Shown here: positions 8,486-18,719 of the stretch, one piece after another
How positions within the stretch are numbered: the stretch's first letter is position 1
How the letters are laid out: every line of letters starts with the position of its first letter
From: Hyphomicrobium sp.
GTDB lineage: Bacteria > Pseudomonadota > Alphaproteobacteria > Rhizobiales > Hyphomicrobiaceae
DNA length: 64,000 nt
Reading direction: 5' to 3'
Assembly (NCBI GenBank): GCA_003987725.1
Contig: RXJH01000003.1
Coordinates: forward strand, 371,524-435,523
The notes under the pieces: generated by a model
Seen by the model: only the letters and a program-made list of their open reading frames with translations
Told to the model about the DNA's origin: nothing
Database searches by the model: none
Translations under genes and position numbers: made by a program

Positions 8486-9069
8486 TCATCAAGGACGAGC
8501 GTCCGGGTGGCCTTGTCTTCGATCGCGTCTTTGACCGGGCGCAGGAAGGCGCCCCAGGCGCGGTATCGCCCGCCGCAGATCCGTTCTTCACCGAAGTTTC
8601 GAACGAGTTGGCCGACAAGGGCTTTCTCGTCACGACCGTTGACGACTTGATCAATTGGGCCCGCACGGGCTCGCTGATGTGGATGACGTTCGGCCTCGCC
8701 TGCTGCGCCGTCGAGATGATGCAGGCATCGATGCCGCGCTATGACGTCGAGCGATTCGGCTTCGCGCCGCGCGCTTCGCCAAGGCAGTCCGACGTCATGA
8801 TCGTCGCCGGCACGTTGACCAACAAGATGGCCCCCGCGCTTCGCAAGGTCTATGACCAGATGCCCGAGCCGCGCTATGTCATCTCGATGGGAAGCTGCGC
8901 CAACGGCGGCGGCTATTATCATTATTCCTATGCCGTCGTCCGCGGCTGCGATCGTATCGTGCCGGTGGATGTCTACGTGCCGGGCTGCCCGCCGACCGCC
9001 GAGGCGCTGCTTTACGGAATTCTGTTGCTGCAGCGGAAGATACGCCGCACCGGCACGATCGAACGCTGA
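8476..9069 (+). CDS. nuoB: NADH-quinone oxidoreductase subunit B
   Basis: NuoB carries the terminal cluster N2 next to the quinone site. The 197-residue protein starts at the ATG overlapping the nuoA end. All N2 ligands are visible: the tandem cysteines in GLACCAVEM, the cysteine in GSCANGGG, and the one in [11 protein letters not shown]. The N-terminal 40 residues are a variable extension common in alphaproteobacteria. A longer in-frame extension back to 8257 is antisense-like and is rejected. Translational coupling with nuoA is likely. Confidence 0.97.
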   Translation: MGLIIKDERPGGLVFDRVFDRAQEGAPGAVSPAADPFFTEVSNELADKGFLVTTVDDLINWARTGSLMWMTFGLACCAVEMMQASMPRYDVERFGFAPRASPRQSDVMIVAGTLTNKMAPALRKVYDQMPEPRYVISMGSCANGGGYYHYSYAVVRGCDRIVPVDVYVPGCPPTAEALLYGILLLQRKIRRTGTIER

Positions 9070-9098
9070 GCCGACCCGATTTTGGAGATCGTCACGCA

Positions 9099-9704
9099 AT
9101 GACGGAGTTGATCGCGCTGCAGGAGATCGCTCAGGCGGCCGCGGGCGATGCCCTGCGGCAGGCTGTTATTTCCTTCGATGAGCTCACGATCACCGTTGCT
9201 CGTGACGACATCGTCAAGGTTTTGACCAAGCTTCGCGACGATCCGAAGTGCCAGTTCGAAGTCCTGATCGATATCTGCGGCGTCGATTATCCCGAGCGCG
9301 CCGAGCGCTTCGACGTCGTCTATCACCTGCTGTCTCCGCGCCTCAATCAGCGGCTGCGGCTCAAGATCTCGACCGACGAGGCGACGCCCGTCGCAAGCGT
9401 CAACGATGTTTTTCCGGCGGCCAACTGGTACGAGCGGGAAGCCTACGACCTTTACGGCATCCGTTTCACTGGGCACCCCGATCTTCGCCGCATCCTCACC
9501 GACTATGGCTTTCAGGGGTATCCCCTCCGCAAGGATTTTCCCCTCACCGGTTACGTCGAAGTTCGCTACGACGATGAAAAGAAACGCGTCGTCTATGAGC
9601 CGGTGAAGCTTACGCAGGAATTCCGCGATTTCGATTTCGAGAGCCCTTGGGAAGGGCCGAGCCACGTTCTTCCGGGCGATGAGAAAGCCGGCCCGAAGTC
9701 GTGA
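9099..9704 (+). CDS. nuoC: NADH-quinone oxidoreductase subunit C
   Basis: This is the 30-kDa-type subunit of the complex I peripheral arm, 201 residues, separate from NuoD (as in mitochondria and alphaproteobacteria, unlike the E. coli NuoCD fusion). Signature segments are [20 protein letters not shown] and the family motif [20 protein letters not shown], followed by [20 protein letters not shown]. It is 29 bp after nuoB. The usual next gene would be nuoD, but two unrelated genes are inserted first. Confidence 0.97.
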   Translation: MTELIALQEIAQAAAGDALRQAVISFDELTITVARDDIVKVLTKLRDDPKCQFEVLIDICGVDYPERAERFDVVYHLLSPRLNQRLRLKISTDEATPVASVNDVFPAANWYEREAYDLYGIRFTGHPDLRRILTDYGFQGYPLRKDFPLTGYVEVRYDDEKKRVVYEPVKLTQEFRDFDFESPWEGPSHVLPGDEKAGPKS

Positions 9705-9838
9705 ATCGCACGTCACGCCGTCTGCAGCGCCGTCTTCCTGGCGCTGTTGCCATCGACTTCGAATTCCACGTTTTCGAGCGGTCCTTTGCTTCCCATCGGG
9801 CCGGGCCGCTCCGCTAGTCGTTCGGCCGGGAAACCGGA

Positions 9839-10162
9839 ATGATTCGTGAGGCCAGGGTCGGAATGCAGTTCGAGGCCAGTGTCGCGCTAGCGGCAGTGTT
9901 CATGATCGGGGCTTTCATATTGGATTGGCCCCGCGCCGTCGCCGGACTGCTGCTCGGCGTGATCTGCCGCTATCTGCCCTATGGAACGATCACGATTCCG
10001 GCCGGCGTTGTTTTGGTCTCGGGCGCGGCAGAATTGGTCTATCCCTGGTTCGGCCGCACGACCGGGCCGCACTTCTGGGGCTTTTTCTTCGGGCTCTTTG
10101 CGGTCGCAGGCACCGCGTCCAGCCTTTACATCACCATACGCAACCTGAAAGACCGGCTGTGA
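9839..10162 (+). CDS. Small membrane protein inserted between nuoC and nuoD
   Basis: The 107-residue protein is almost wholly hydrophobic with about four membrane segments (roughly 10-26, 31-46, 49-64 and 76-99). It ends in the cytosolic-looking tail TIRNLKDRL. No family was recognised. The ATG at 9839 is used; a second ATG at 9863 (99 residues) has a somewhat better AGGG in front and may be the true start. It lies 134 bp after nuoC and 10 bp before the thioesterase start, so it is probably transcribed with the nuo genes. The intergenic part contains a 7-bp hairpin (9725-9746). A role in complex I assembly would be guilt by position only. Confidence 0.65.
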   Translation: MIREARVGMQFEASVALAAVFMIGAFILDWPRAVAGLLLGVICRYLPYGTITIPAGVVLVSGAAELVYPWFGRTTGPHFWGFFFGLFAVAGTASSLYITIRNLKDRL

Positions 10163-10172
10163 GGATTTGGCC

Positions 10173-10622
10173 GTGAAAGAAACGCTTCACGCCGGAGCGA
10201 AAACCAGTTTTTCCTTTCGCGTTCCGGCCGAGAAAACGGTGCCGCATCTCTATCCCGAGGCGCACGAATTTCAGCTCATGCCGACCGTTTTTGCGACCGG
10301 CTTCATGGTCGGGCTAATGGAATGGACCTGTCTTAACATCATTGCCCCCCATCTCGAAGAGGGTGAGGGCTCGCTCGGCGTTCACATCAATGTTTCACAC
10401 CTCGCCGCCACGGTGCCGGGACAGACGGTGACTGTCGAAGCGGAGTGCACGAAAGTCGCAGGCCGCCGGGTATTCTTTCATGTGAAAGCACATGACGGGA
10501 TTGATTTAATCGGCGAGGGCGAGCATCAGCGTATGGTCGTGAACTGGCAGAAGTTTGAGCAACGCGTGAACGAGAAGGCGAAGCTCGCCAGAGTAGCACC
10601 GATTACCCGCGGGACCGTTTGA
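10173..10622 (+). CDS. FlK-like hotdog thioesterase
   Basis: The protein belongs to the FlK-type hotdog acyl-CoA thioesterase group. The GTG start at 10173 is chosen because GAGG lies 8 bp upstream; a TTG at 10167 lacks that spacing. With it, the protein has 149 residues and its Thr42, Glu50 and His76 coincide with the catalytic Thr42/Glu50/His76 of Streptomyces FlK (segments [13 protein letters not shown] and [12 protein letters not shown]). FlK's Phe36 position is Met here, so fluoroacetyl-CoA specificity is unlikely. It is followed after 2 bp by nuoD. The reaction is probably hydrolysis of a small acyl-CoA; the substrate and any link to complex I are unknown. Confidence 0.8.
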   Translation: MKETLHAGAKTSFSFRVPAEKTVPHLYPEAHEFQLMPTVFATGFMVGLMEWTCLNIIAPHLEEGEGSLGVHINVSHLAATVPGQTVTVEAECTKVAGRRVFFHVKAHDGIDLIGEGEHQRMVVNWQKFEQRVNEKAKLARVAPITRGTV

Positions 10623-10624
10623 AC

Positions 10625-11815
10625 ATGGCCGAGACCGAGATCCGTAATTTCAATATCAATTTCGGGCCGCAGCACCCTGCCGCGCACGGCGTGCTTCGCC
10701 TCGTGCTCGAGCTGGACGGCGAGGTCGTTGAGCGCGTCGATCCGCACATCGGCCTCCTCCATCGCGGTACCGAGAAGCTCATCGAGCATAAGACGTACAT
10801 GCAGGCGATCGGCTATTTCGACCGTCTCGATTATGTCGCCCCGATGAATCAGGAGCATTCGTTCTGCCTTGCCGCGGAAAAGCTCTTGGGCCTCGAGGTC
10901 CCCTATAGGGCGCAGCTCATCCGCGTACTTTACTCCGAAATCGGCCGGCAGCTGTCGCATCTCTTGAACGTCACGACGCAAGCCATGGACGTCGGCGCGC
11001 TGACCCCGCCGCTCTGGGGCTTCGAAGAACGCGAAAAGCTGATGGTGTTCTACGAGCGCGCCTCGGGCTCGCGCATGCATGCAAAATACTTCCGCATGGG
11101 TGGCGTGCATCAGGATCTGCCGGAGAAGCTGATCGACGATATCTATGCTTGGTGCGATCCGTTCCTGAAGGTCGTCGATGATATCGACGGCCTGTTGACC
11201 GAAAACCGCATCTTCAAGCAGCGCAACGTCGACATCGGCGTCGTGTCGCTGGATGACGCTTTCGCGTGGGGTTTCTCAGGCGTGATGGTGCGCGGCTCGG
11301 GCGCGGCCTGGGACCTTCGCAAGTCGCAGCCTTACGAATGCTACGCCGACCTCGATTTCGATATCCCGATCGGCAAGAACGGCGACTGCTACGACCGCTA
11401 CTTGATCCGCATGCAGGAAATGCGCGAAGCGACCAAGATCATGAAGCAGTGCTGCGAGCTGCTGAAGTCGCCGCGCGGCAAGGGTCCGCACGTCGCCGAA
11501 AATAAGAAAGTCGTGCCGCCGAAGCGCGGAGAGATGAAGCGCTCGATGGAAGCGCTGATCCACCACTTCAAGCTCTACACCGAAGGCTTCCACGTTCCGC
11601 CCGGCGAGGTCTACGCCGCGGTCGAGGCGCCGAAGGGCGAATTCGGCGTCTATCTCGTGTCCGACGGCTCCAACAAGCCCTATCGCTGCAAGATCCGCGC
11701 TCCCGGATTCCCGCACCTCGCGGCCATGGATTTCCTGAACCGCGGCCATATGCTGGCGGACGTCTCGGCAATCCTCGGCTCGCTCGACATCGTCTTCGGC
11801 GAAATCGATCGCTGA
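10625..11815 (+). CDS. nuoD: NADH-quinone oxidoreductase subunit D
   Basis: NuoD is the 49-kDa-type subunit forming the quinone pocket with NuoB. The 396-residue protein starts at the ATG at 10625, 2 bp after the thioesterase stop; a TTG at 10619 is less likely. It has the [14 protein letters not shown] quinone-site loop near residues 14-27, the [14 protein letters not shown] segment, and the C-terminal DIVFGEIDR ending. Length matches the family. Tight spacing with the thioesterase gene suggests translational coupling. Confidence 0.97.
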   Translation: MAETEIRNFNINFGPQHPAAHGVLRLVLELDGEVVERVDPHIGLLHRGTEKLIEHKTYMQAIGYFDRLDYVAPMNQEHSFCLAAEKLLGLEVPYRAQLIRVLYSEIGRQLSHLLNVTTQAMDVGALTPPLWGFEEREKLMVFYERASGSRMHAKYFRMGGVHQDLPEKLIDDIYAWCDPFLKVVDDIDGLLTENRIFKQRNVDIGVVSLDDAFAWGFSGVMVRGSGAAWDLRKSQPYECYADLDFDIPIGKNGDCYDRYLIRMQEMREATKIMKQCCELLKSPRGKGPHVAENKKVVPPKRGEMKRSMEALIHHFKLYTEGFHVPPGEVYAAVEAPKGEFGVYLVSDGSNKPYRCKIRAPGFPHLAAMDFLNRGHMLADVSAILGSLDIVFGEIDR

Positions 11816-11823
11816 AAACAGCT

Positions 11824-12255
11824 ATGGCGCGCGCGATCGAAACATCGATTTTGATCGCGGCGCCAGCTTCCCGCGTCTGGTCCGTCTTGATGGATTTCGG
11901 CGGTTATCCCGCATGGAACCCATTCATCCGCACCATCAAGGGTGAAAAGCAGATAGGCGCGAGGCTCGAGGTCGGTATCGAGGCCCCGGGGCTCAAAGCA
12001 CAGACGTTTCGACCCGTCGTCGTCGAAGTCGAGCCCGAGCGGGCTTTCTCCTGGCGCGGCTCGCTCCCAATTCCAGGTCTCTTTGTCGGCGTGCACCGGT
12101 TCGCGCTCAAAGCCGAAGGGGCGGACACGCGCTTCGAGCATTCGGAACGGTTTTCAGGGCTGCTTATTCCCTTCGTTGGTAGCGTCTTTGATGCCACGGA
12201 GCGCGGCTTTCGGGCCATGAACGAAGCGCTGAAGGCAAAGTCCGAAGGCCGGTAA
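11824..12255 (+). CDS. SRPBCC (START-like) family protein
   Basis: The 143-residue protein has the SRPBCC layout: the N-terminal strand and helix IETSILIAAPASRVWSVLMD, the motif GGYPAWNPFIRTI typical of this superfamily, and a long C-terminal helix (GFRAMNEALKAK). Such proteins have a deep hydrophobic ligand cavity; relatives include the Coq10 quinone-binding proteins. It starts 9 bp after nuoD, so it is certainly in the nuo transcript. Binding a quinone or lipid for complex I is attractive but inferred only from position; the ligand is not visible in the sequence. Confidence 0.85.
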   Translation: MARAIETSILIAAPASRVWSVLMDFGGYPAWNPFIRTIKGEKQIGARLEVGIEAPGLKAQTFRPVVVEVEPERAFSWRGSLPIPGLFVGVHRFALKAEGADTRFEHSERFSGLLIPFVGSVFDATERGFRAMNEALKAKSEGR

Positions 12256-12345
12256 CGGCAGTTCTGCTTGACGCGAAACGATCTGGCGCTTGTCACGAAG
12301 CCCTGGCAGATTGCGGTCAGGGCCGAGCGTCAAAAGGAGCCGCGC

Positions 12346-12825
12346 ATGCTTCCCGGTGCAGCACCGATGGTCGACAACTTGTTCTTGCTCGCCGTAGCAG
12401 CGGTCGGCTGGGGCTTGAGCCTTGCAACCTATCGCCTTTTCGCCCGCTCCCGGAGCTGGCCCATGGGCGCGCTGCAAACCGATCTCCCCTTCATTCCGGT
12501 TCTGATTGGTTTAGCCGGGCTGTTCGCCGGCCTGCTGTTCGCGACAGCCCGCGGCGCCGACGATGGCGGGTGGATGATCATCGTGCTTGGTCTTTTGTTC
12601 GCAGGGCTTTGGACGGGCTTCCTGCGCGTCGGTTCGCAGGTCGCGCTTTTCCTCGCGCCAATCGCTACGTTCCTGCTGCTGCTTGGCTGGCTCGCAGTGC
12701 CACTCGGATTTTCTGAACGCCGATGGGCAACGGAGCGTCCCAGCGAGACGCTTCAACGTCGCGGCATTCTCGCTCCGGATGACACAACGACGACGCCGGC
12801 GCCTTCGCCGAAATCGACTCCATAG
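12346..12825 (+). CDS. Hypothetical membrane protein within the nuo operon
   Basis: The ATG at 12346 follows AAAGGAG by a good spacing and gives 159 residues. The protein has about four membrane helices (roughly 9-27, 47-64, 71-90, 96-116) and a polar C-terminal tail rich in Pro and Thr (TTTTPAPSPKSTP). No family was recognised. It lies between the SRPBCC gene and nuoE, 229 bp before the latter. A TTG at 12268 would extend it by 26 residues and is less likely. Co-transcription with nuo is likely but function is unknown. Confidence 0.65.
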   Translation: MLPGAAPMVDNLFLLAVAAVGWGLSLATYRLFARSRSWPMGALQTDLPFIPVLIGLAGLFAGLLFATARGADDGGWMIIVLGLLFAGLWTGFLRVGSQVALFLAPIATFLLLLGWLAVPLGFSERRWATERPSETLQRRGILAPDDTTTTPAPSPKSTP

Positions 12826-13054
12826 CGGTGAGCTTTTCGTCGCACCCGAATATCGTCGAATATCGTTGCTTCCTCACCCAAATAATTAGGCAAATGCTTG
12901 CCTTGTTGCCGCATTCCTCGTACTGGACCGCTTCGGTGGCTGAGGGTTATGTCACTCTGCGAGTCGACATTGGGGCGTAACGGTCCAGATCACGCTTGTG
13001 ACGTGGATACGTTGGGTATTCGGCGCCACACGACTGACGTTCGAGGAGCCATGG

Positions 13055-14242
13055 ATGGCCGTTCGCCGACTGAATGCGGTGCAGCCTGCGCAATTCGCTT
13101 TCACGCCTGAGAATTTGGCGTGGGCGAACAAGACGATCGCCAAATATCCTGAAGGCAAGCAGGCGTCGGCGATCATCCCTCTGCTTTGGCGGGCGCAGGA
13201 ACAGGCCGGCTGGCTGCCCGAACCCGCGATCAGGCTCGTCTGCGATATGCTGGGCATGGCCCACATCCGCGGCCTGGAGGTCGCAACCTTCTACACCATG
13301 TTCCACCTTTCGCCGGTGGGATCGAAGGCCCATATACAGGTATGCGGAACCACGCCCTGCATGCTCCGCGGTTCGGGTGAACTCATCGCCGTCTGCAAGA
13401 ACCGCATCGATGGCCATTCGCACACGCCGAACGCCGACGGCACGCTGTCGTGGGAAGAGGTCGAATGCATCGGCGTCTGCGCCAACGCGCCGGTCGTACA
13501 GGTCGGTAAGGATACCTACGAAGACCTGACGCCCGAGCAGCTGACCAAGATCATCGACGCCTTTGTTGCCGGCAGGCAGCCGAAGCCGGGTTCGCAGATT
13601 GGCCGCGTGGCGTCCTCTCCGGTCACCGGCCCGACGACATTGACCGACCCCGCGCTTTACGATGGCTCTTCCATCGGCGCCTGGAAAAAGCGTTTCGAAG
13701 AAACATCCGGCGACCAAGCCGATAAGGCTGAAGAATCGCCGCCGGCGTCCGCGCTCACCTCTCCGGCCCATAAGGCCCAGGTCGAAGCGCCGGGGGAAGC
13801 CAAGGCCCCGCCGGTTCATCCGGCAGCGCTGACCGCGATGGCCAACGCCGGTCTCGTCAAGGAACTCGAAGAGCGCGGTGGCGGCAAGCCGCTGTCCGCC
13901 GGAGAAATTGATAAGATCAAGGGCGATATGATCCGTGACAGGGCGGCCGCCGCGAGCCGGAATGTCGAGCCCGAGCTGTTGAAGGAGCCGCGCGGCGGTA
14001 AGGCCGATGACCTGTCGCTGATCCCGGGTGTTTCAGCCGACGTCGTCGATAAGCTTCACGCAATGGGCATCTGGCATTTCGACCAGATTGCCAAGTGGAC
14101 GCCTCAGAACGTCGCCTGGTTCGAAGTTCAGTTGGACGGCTTTATGGGCCGTGTAACGCGTGACAAATGGATCGAGCAGGCGCAGAAGCTCGCATCCGGT
14201 TGGCGTCCGGAAAGCAAAGCCGGCAAAAGGCCGAAAGGGTAG
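13055..14242 (+). CDS. nuoE: NADH-quinone oxidoreductase subunit E with C-terminal helix-hairpin-helix-like extension
   Basis: NuoE is the 24-kDa-type subunit with [2Fe-2S] cluster N1a. Ligands are Cys97, Cys102, Cys138 and Cys142 ([21 protein letters not shown]). The protein has 395 residues against about 165-220 for a minimal NuoE. After residue 180 comes an Ala/Pro/Lys-rich linker, then a compact domain at about 316-381 beginning [20 protein letters not shown] and ending [10 protein letters not shown] closely similar domain ends ribosomal protein S2 at 37864-38058. The start at 13055 follows GAGGAG with 6-bp spacing. The extension is known in alphaproteobacterial NuoE genes but its role is not. 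Confidence 0.95.
   Translation: MAVRRLNAVQPAQFAFTPENLAWANKTIAKYPEGKQASAIIPLLWRAQEQAGWLPEPAIRLVCDMLGMAHIRGLEVATFYTMFHLSPVGSKAHIQVCGTTPCMLRGSGELIAVCKNRIDGHSHTPNADGTLSWEEVECIGVCANAPVVQVGKDTYEDLTPEQLTKIIDAFVAGRQPKPGSQIGRVASSPVTGPTTLTDPALYDGSSIGAWKKRFEETSGDQADKAEESPPASALTSPAHKAQVEAPGEAKAPPVHPAALTAMANAGLVKELEERGGGKPLSAGEIDKIKGDMIRDRAAAASRNVEPELLKEPRGGKADDLSLIPGVSADVVDKLHAMGIWHFDQIAKWTPQNVAWFEVQLDGFMGRVTRDKWIEQAQKLASGWRPESKAGKRPKG
13997..14197 (+). other. Helix-hairpin-helix-like domain of NuoE (shared with S2)
   Basis: This sub-gene segment encodes the terminal domain of NuoE. It shows a helix-hairpin-helix-like [13 protein letters not shown] followed by [13 protein letters not shown], then a second helical part ending WIEQAQKLA. 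Aligned by eye with the S2 tail ([35 protein letters not shown]) there are about 24 identities in about 65 positions. Confidence 0.8.
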
Positions 14243-14247
14243 CGCCC

Positions 14248-15534
14248 ATGCTGCATGATCGCGACCGCATATTCCGCAACATCTACGGCTTCCACGACGT
14301 GGGCCTGAAGGGCGCGATGCGCCGTGGCGCGTGGGATGGCACAAAGTTCTTTATCGACAAGGGCCACGACTACATCATCGATGAGGTGAAGAAGTCGGGT
14401 CTCCGCGGCCGGGGCGGCGCCGGCTTCCCGACGGGCCTCAAGTGGTCGTTCATGCCGAAGGCCGATGCGCGGCCGAGCTATCTCGTCATCAACGCCGACG
14501 AGTCGGAGCCCGGCTCCTGCAAGGATCGCGAGATCCTTCGGCACGATCCGCATCTCATGATCGAAGGCGCGCTGCTCGCGTCCTTCGCGATGCGCGCGCA
14601 CACCTGCTACGTTTATGTGCGCGGCGAATACATCCGCGAGCGCGAGGCGCTCCAGCGCGCCATCGATGAAGCCTACGAAGCCAAGCTCGTCGGCAAGAAC
14701 AACGTCCACGGCTGGGACTTCGACATTTTCGTCCACCATGGCGCCGGCGCCTACATCTGCGGCGAAGAAACCGCGATGCTCGAAAGCCTCGAAGGCAAGA
14801 AGGGCCAGCCGCGCCTGAAGCCGCCGTTCCCGGCGAACGTCGGCCTCTACGGCGCGCCGACGACCATCAACAACGTGGAAAGCATTGCGGTCGCGGGCGA
14901 AATCCTGCGTCGCGGGTCGGCGTGGTTCGCCGCGCTCGGCAAGCCGAATAATACCGGCACCAAGCTCTTCCAGATCTCGGGCCACGTCGAGCGTCCGTGC
15001 GTTGTCGAAGAAGAGATGGGCATCCCCCTCAAGGAATTGATCGACAAGCATTGCGGCGGCATCCGCGGCGGCTGGGATAATCTGCTCGCCGTCATTCCGG
15101 GTGGATCCTCCGTCCGCTGCATCACGGCGGAACAGGCCGAAGCCGTGACGATGGATTTCGACGCGCTGGGCAAGCTCGGCTCCGGTCTCGGCACCGCCGC
15201 CGTGATCCTGATGGACAAATCGACGGACATCATCGCCGCGATCCGGCGCATCGCCTACTTCTACAAGCACGAGAGCTGCGGCCAGTGCACGCCGTGCCGC
15301 GAAGGCACCGGCTGGATGTGGCGCGTGCTCGAACGCATGGAGCGCGGCGAAGCGGAAAAACGCGAGATCGATCTGCTGTTCGATGTCACGAAGCAGGTCG
15401 AAGGCCATACCATTTGCGCGCTCGGCGATGCCGCGGCATGGCCAGTACAAGGTTTGATCAAGAATTTCCGTCCGGTGATCGAGGCGCGTATCGACGATTA
15501 CCAGAGGAAGCACGCCCGCGTGGCGGCAGAGTAG
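14248..15534 (+). CDS. nuoF: NADH-quinone oxidoreductase subunit F
   Basis: NuoF binds NADH and FMN and holds [4Fe-4S] cluster N3. The start ATG at 14248, 5 bp after nuoE, gives 428 residues, the family length. Visible motifs are the glycine-rich [10 protein letters not shown] (54-63) for [19 protein letters not shown] for FMN, and the N3 ligands Cys344, Cys347 and Cys350 in [12 protein letters not shown] plus Cys390 in HTICALGD. An in-frame upstream start at 14167 lies inside nuoE and is rejected. Confidence 0.98.
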   Translation: MLHDRDRIFRNIYGFHDVGLKGAMRRGAWDGTKFFIDKGHDYIIDEVKKSGLRGRGGAGFPTGLKWSFMPKADARPSYLVINADESEPGSCKDREILRHDPHLMIEGALLASFAMRAHTCYVYVRGEYIREREALQRAIDEAYEAKLVGKNNVHGWDFDIFVHHGAGAYICGEETAMLESLEGKKGQPRLKPPFPANVGLYGAPTTINNVESIAVAGEILRRGSAWFAALGKPNNTGTKLFQISGHVERPCVVEEEMGIPLKELIDKHCGGIRGGWDNLLAVIPGGSSVRCITAEQAEAVTMDFDALGKLGSGLGTAAVILMDKSTDIIAAIRRIAYFYKHESCGQCTPCREGTGWMWRVLERMERGEAEKREIDLLFDVTKQVEGHTICALGDAAAWPVQGLIKNFRPVIEARIDDYQRKHARVAAE

Positions 15535-15546
15535 GCGCGGAAAACG

Positions 15547-17643
15547 ATGTCCAAGCAACTGATCGTCGACGGCATACCGATTGAGGTCGAGGACGGCACG
15601 ACGCTGATGCACGCCTGCGAAATGGCGGGCTCGGTCATTCCGCGCTTCTGCTATCACGAGCGGCTGTCGATCGCCGGTAACTGCCGCATGTGTCTCGTCG
15701 AGGTTCAGGGCTCGCCGAAGCCGGTCGCCTCCTGCGCGATGCTCGTCAACGATTTGCCGCCGAACAAGGATGGTTCGCCGAAGATCGTAACCACCGGCTC
15801 GCCGATGGTGAAGAAGGCGCGCGAAGGGGTGATGGAGTTCCTGCTCATCAACCATCCGCTCGACTGCCCCATCTGCGATCAGGGCGGCGAATGCGATCTG
15901 CAAGATCAGGCGATGGCCTTCGGCATGGGCGGCTCGCGCTATACCGAGAACAAGCGCGCCGTCGAAGAAAAGCACATCGGCCCGCTCATCAAGACGATGA
16001 TGACGCGCTGCATTCACTGCACGCGCTGCGTCCGCTACATGACGGAAGTCGCGGGCGTCGAAGAGCTCGGCCTGATCGGCCGTGGCGAGGACGCCGAAAT
16101 CACGACATATCTCGAGCGCGGCATTCTCTCCGAAATGAGCGCCAACGCCGTCGATCTCTGCCCCGTCGGCGCGCTGACGCATCGCCCCTGGGCTTTCGCT
16201 GCCCGGCCCTGGGAGATGGAAACCTTCGAAACCATCGACGCGATGGACGCCGTCGGCTCGTCGATCAGCGCAGACGTGCGCGGCGCCGCCGTCATGCGCA
16301 TCCTTCCGCGCAACAACGACGCCGTGAACGAGGAATGGATTTCGGACAAGACGCGCCACGTCGCCGACGGTCTGAAAACGCAGCGTCTCGACCAGCCGTA
16401 CATTCGCAAGAACGGCCGCTTCGAACCCGCCACCTGGGACGATGCGTTGAACCTCGTCGCCGCAAAACTGAAAGCGGCATCGGCTGAGAAGATCGGCGCC
16501 ATTGCGGGCGATCTCGCAGGCGCCGAGGAAATGTTCGCGCTGAAGGATCTTTTGACCAAGCTCGGCTCAGCATCGCTCGATTGCCGTCAGGCAGGAGACA
16601 AGCTCGATCCGAAGCTGGGCCGCGCCAGCTATCTCTTCAATTCCGGTATCGAAGGCATCGAGCAGGCCGACGCGATCCTCATCGTCGGCGCCAATCCACG
16701 CCTTGAAGCGGCAGTCCTGAACGCCCGGATCCGCAAGCGCTGGCGCACCGCGCCGACCAAGATTGCCCTCGTCGGCGCGAAGGTCGATCTTGCGTACCCC
16801 TACGAATATCTCGGCGCCGGACCCGAGACCCTCGCCGAGATCGCGAACGGCAAGCACCCATTCGCCGAAGTGTTGAAAGCAGCAGCGAAGCCGATGGTCA
16901 TCGTCGGGCAGGGCGCATTCGCCCGCGCCGATGGTCTTGCGTCGCTATCGCTCGCAGCGCGCATCGTACTTGCGGCGTCGGCCGGCAAGGACTCGGCGTG
17001 GAACGGCTTCAACGTCCTTCACACCGCCGCCGCGCGCGTTGCGGGTCTCGATCTCGGCTTCGTCCCGGGGAAGGGCGGCAAGGATGCCGCTGGCATTCTC
17101 GGCCCCGGCATGGAGTTCGTCTATCTGCTCGGCGCCGACGAATCCGATTTCTCGAAGCTCAGCCCATCGGCGTTCGTCGTCTACCAGGGCACGCACGGCG
17201 ACAAGGGCACCGAACGTGCCGACGTGATCCTGCCGGGCGCCGCCTACACCGAGAAGAATGCAACCTACGTGAACACCGAAGGCCGCGCGCAGCAGACGCT
17301 CAAAGCCGTGTTCCCGCCGGGTGCCGCCAAGGAAGATTGGACGATCGTTCGCGCGCTCTCGGAACGTGCCGGCGCCAAGCTTCCCTATGACACCATAAGC
17401 GATCTTCGCGCGGCGATGTACCGGGCGAGCCCGCAGCTCGCGGCACTCGACACCATCGAAACCCGCGCCGTATCTGGGCTCGAGACGCTCGCGAAGCTGA
17501 CCGCGCAACCGTCATCGGAACCATACGCTCCGGTGATCGCCGACTTCTATATGACGAACCCGATCGCGCGAGCCTCCGCCGTGATGGCGGGTATGAGTGC
17601 GCTTCGGGCCTCGCATGAACAAAAACTCAACGCAGCGGAATAG
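15547..17643 (+). CDS. nuoG: NADH-quinone oxidoreductase subunit G
   Basis: NuoG is the largest peripheral-arm subunit and carries several Fe-S clusters; 698 residues is normal for alphaproteobacteria. Ligands are all present: [2Fe-2S] N1b at Cys35, Cys46, Cys49 and Cys63; [4Fe-4S] N5 at His103, Cys107, Cys110 and Cys116; N4 at Cys155, Cys158, Cys161 and Cys205. The rest is a molybdopterin-oxidoreductase-like fold that has lost its cofactor in this family. The four-Cys N7 site of the E. coli type was not seen. It starts 12 bp after nuoF. Confidence 0.97.
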   Translation: MSKQLIVDGIPIEVEDGTTLMHACEMAGSVIPRFCYHERLSIAGNCRMCLVEVQGSPKPVASCAMLVNDLPPNKDGSPKIVTTGSPMVKKAREGVMEFLLINHPLDCPICDQGGECDLQDQAMAFGMGGSRYTENKRAVEEKHIGPLIKTMMTRCIHCTRCVRYMTEVAGVEELGLIGRGEDAEITTYLERGILSEMSANAVDLCPVGALTHRPWAFAARPWEMETFETIDAMDAVGSSISADVRGAAVMRILPRNNDAVNEEWISDKTRHVADGLKTQRLDQPYIRKNGRFEPATWDDALNLVAAKLKAASAEKIGAIAGDLAGAEEMFALKDLLTKLGSASLDCRQAGDKLDPKLGRASYLFNSGIEGIEQADAILIVGANPRLEAAVLNARIRKRWRTAPTKIALVGAKVDLAYPYEYLGAGPETLAEIANGKHPFAEVLKAAAKPMVIVGQGAFARADGLASLSLAARIVLAASAGKDSAWNGFNVLHTAAARVAGLDLGFVPGKGGKDAAGILGPGMEFVYLLGADESDFSKLSPSAFVVYQGTHGDKGTERADVILPGAAYTEKNATYVNTEGRAQQTLKAVFPPGAAKEDWTIVRALSERAGAKLPYDTISDLRAAMYRASPQLAALDTIETRAVSGLETLAKLTAQPSSEPYAPVIADFYMTNPIARASAVMAGMSALRASHEQKLNAAE

Positions 17644-17648
17644 GGACC

Positions 17649-18719
17649 ATGCTCGACACGCTGCAGACATTCATGAACGACTACGGCTGGAACATACTGG
17701 CGCTCATCGGCTTTTCGCTGCTGCTGCTCGTCGTGCTCCTGGTCATCATCGCCTTCCTTTTGCTGATGGACCGCAAGGTGTGGGCCGCCGTGCAGATGCG
17801 CCGTGGACCGAACGTCGTCGGACCCTTCGGCCTATTGCAGTCGTTTGCGGATCTTTTGAAGTTCGTTCTGAAGGAACCGATCATTCCGTCGGGATCCGAC
17901 AAGGTCGTTTTCCTGCTTGCGCCACTCGCAACGGCAACCTGCGCACTCGCATCGTGGGCGGTCATCCCGGTCAACGAAAACAGCTGGGGCAAGTGGGTGA
18001 TCTCCGACATGAACGTCGGAATTCTCTACCTGCTCGCGATATCGTCGCTGGGCGTCTACGGCATCGTCATGGGCGGCTGGGCATCGAACTCAAAATACCC
18101 GTTCATGGGCGCGCTTCGCTCCGCGGCGCAGATGGTGTCCTATGAGGTCTCGATCGGCTTCGTCATCATTAGCGTGCTGCTCTGCGTCGGCTCGCTCAAC
18201 GTAACGGATGTCGTCAACGCCCAGAAGACGGGCGTCGGCACCACGCTCGGAATGACGAGCTCGCTGCTCGATTGGCATTGGCTGCCGCTCTTTCCGATGT
18301 TCGTCATCTTCTTCATTTCGGCGCTGGCCGAAACGAACCGCCCGCCGTTCGACCTGGTCGAGGCCGAATCCGAACTCGTCGCCGGCTTCATGGTCGAATA
18401 TTCCTCGACGCCGTATCTGCTCTACATGCTTGGCGAGTACGTCTCGATCGTTGCGATGTGCGCGATGACGACGATCCTCTTCCTTGGTGGCTGGCTGCCG
18501 CCGCTCGACATCTGGCCGCTCAACGCCGTGCCCGGCCTCTTCTGGTTCCTGATCAAAGTCGTATTCGTCTTCTTCATGTTCGCGATGGTGAAGGCGATGG
18601 TGCCGCGGTATCGCTACGATCAATTGATGCGCCTTGGCTGGAAGGTATTCCTGCCGCTGTCGCTCTTAATGGTCGTCATCACGGCCGCCGTGCTCCAATT
18701 CGGAGGCTTCCTCTCATGA
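17649..18719 (+). CDS. nuoH: NADH-quinone oxidoreductase subunit H
   Basis: NuoH is the membrane subunit linking the quinone site to the proton-pumping arm. The 356-residue protein has about eight transmembrane helices and conserved family loops: [20 protein letters not shown], the acidic loop [20 protein letters not shown], and [12 protein letters not shown] near the C-terminus. It starts 5 bp after nuoG and overlaps nuoI by 4 bp (ATGA). Confidence 0.98.
   Translation: MLDTLQTFMNDYGWNILALIGFSLLLLVVLLVIIAFLLLMDRKVWAAVQMRRGPNVVGPFGLLQSFADLLKFVLKEPIIPSGSDKVVFLLAPLATATCALASWAVIPVNENSWGKWVISDMNVGILYLLAISSLGVYGIVMGGWASNSKYPFMGALRSAAQMVSYEVSIGFVIISVLLCVGSLNVTDVVNAQKTGVGTTLGMTSSLLDWHWLPLFPMFVIFFISALAETNRPPFDLVEAESELVAGFMVEYSSTPYLLYMLGEYVSIVAMCAMTTILFLGGWLPPLDIWPLNAVPGLFWFLIKVVFVFFMFAMVKAMVPRYRYDQLMRLGWKVFLPLSLLMVVITAAVLQFGGFLS

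Noticed and set aside
10173-10622. Fluoroacetate-resistance role for the FlK-like protein
   Set aside because: The triad is intact, but the Phe36 gate equivalent is Met and no fluorometabolite gene is near.
14128-16359. 743-codon minus-strand ORF opposite nuoF and nuoG
   Set aside because: Composition (Arg, Ala, His, Asp-rich) is that of the mirror frame of high-GC genes; the plus-strand Fe-S subunits are certain.
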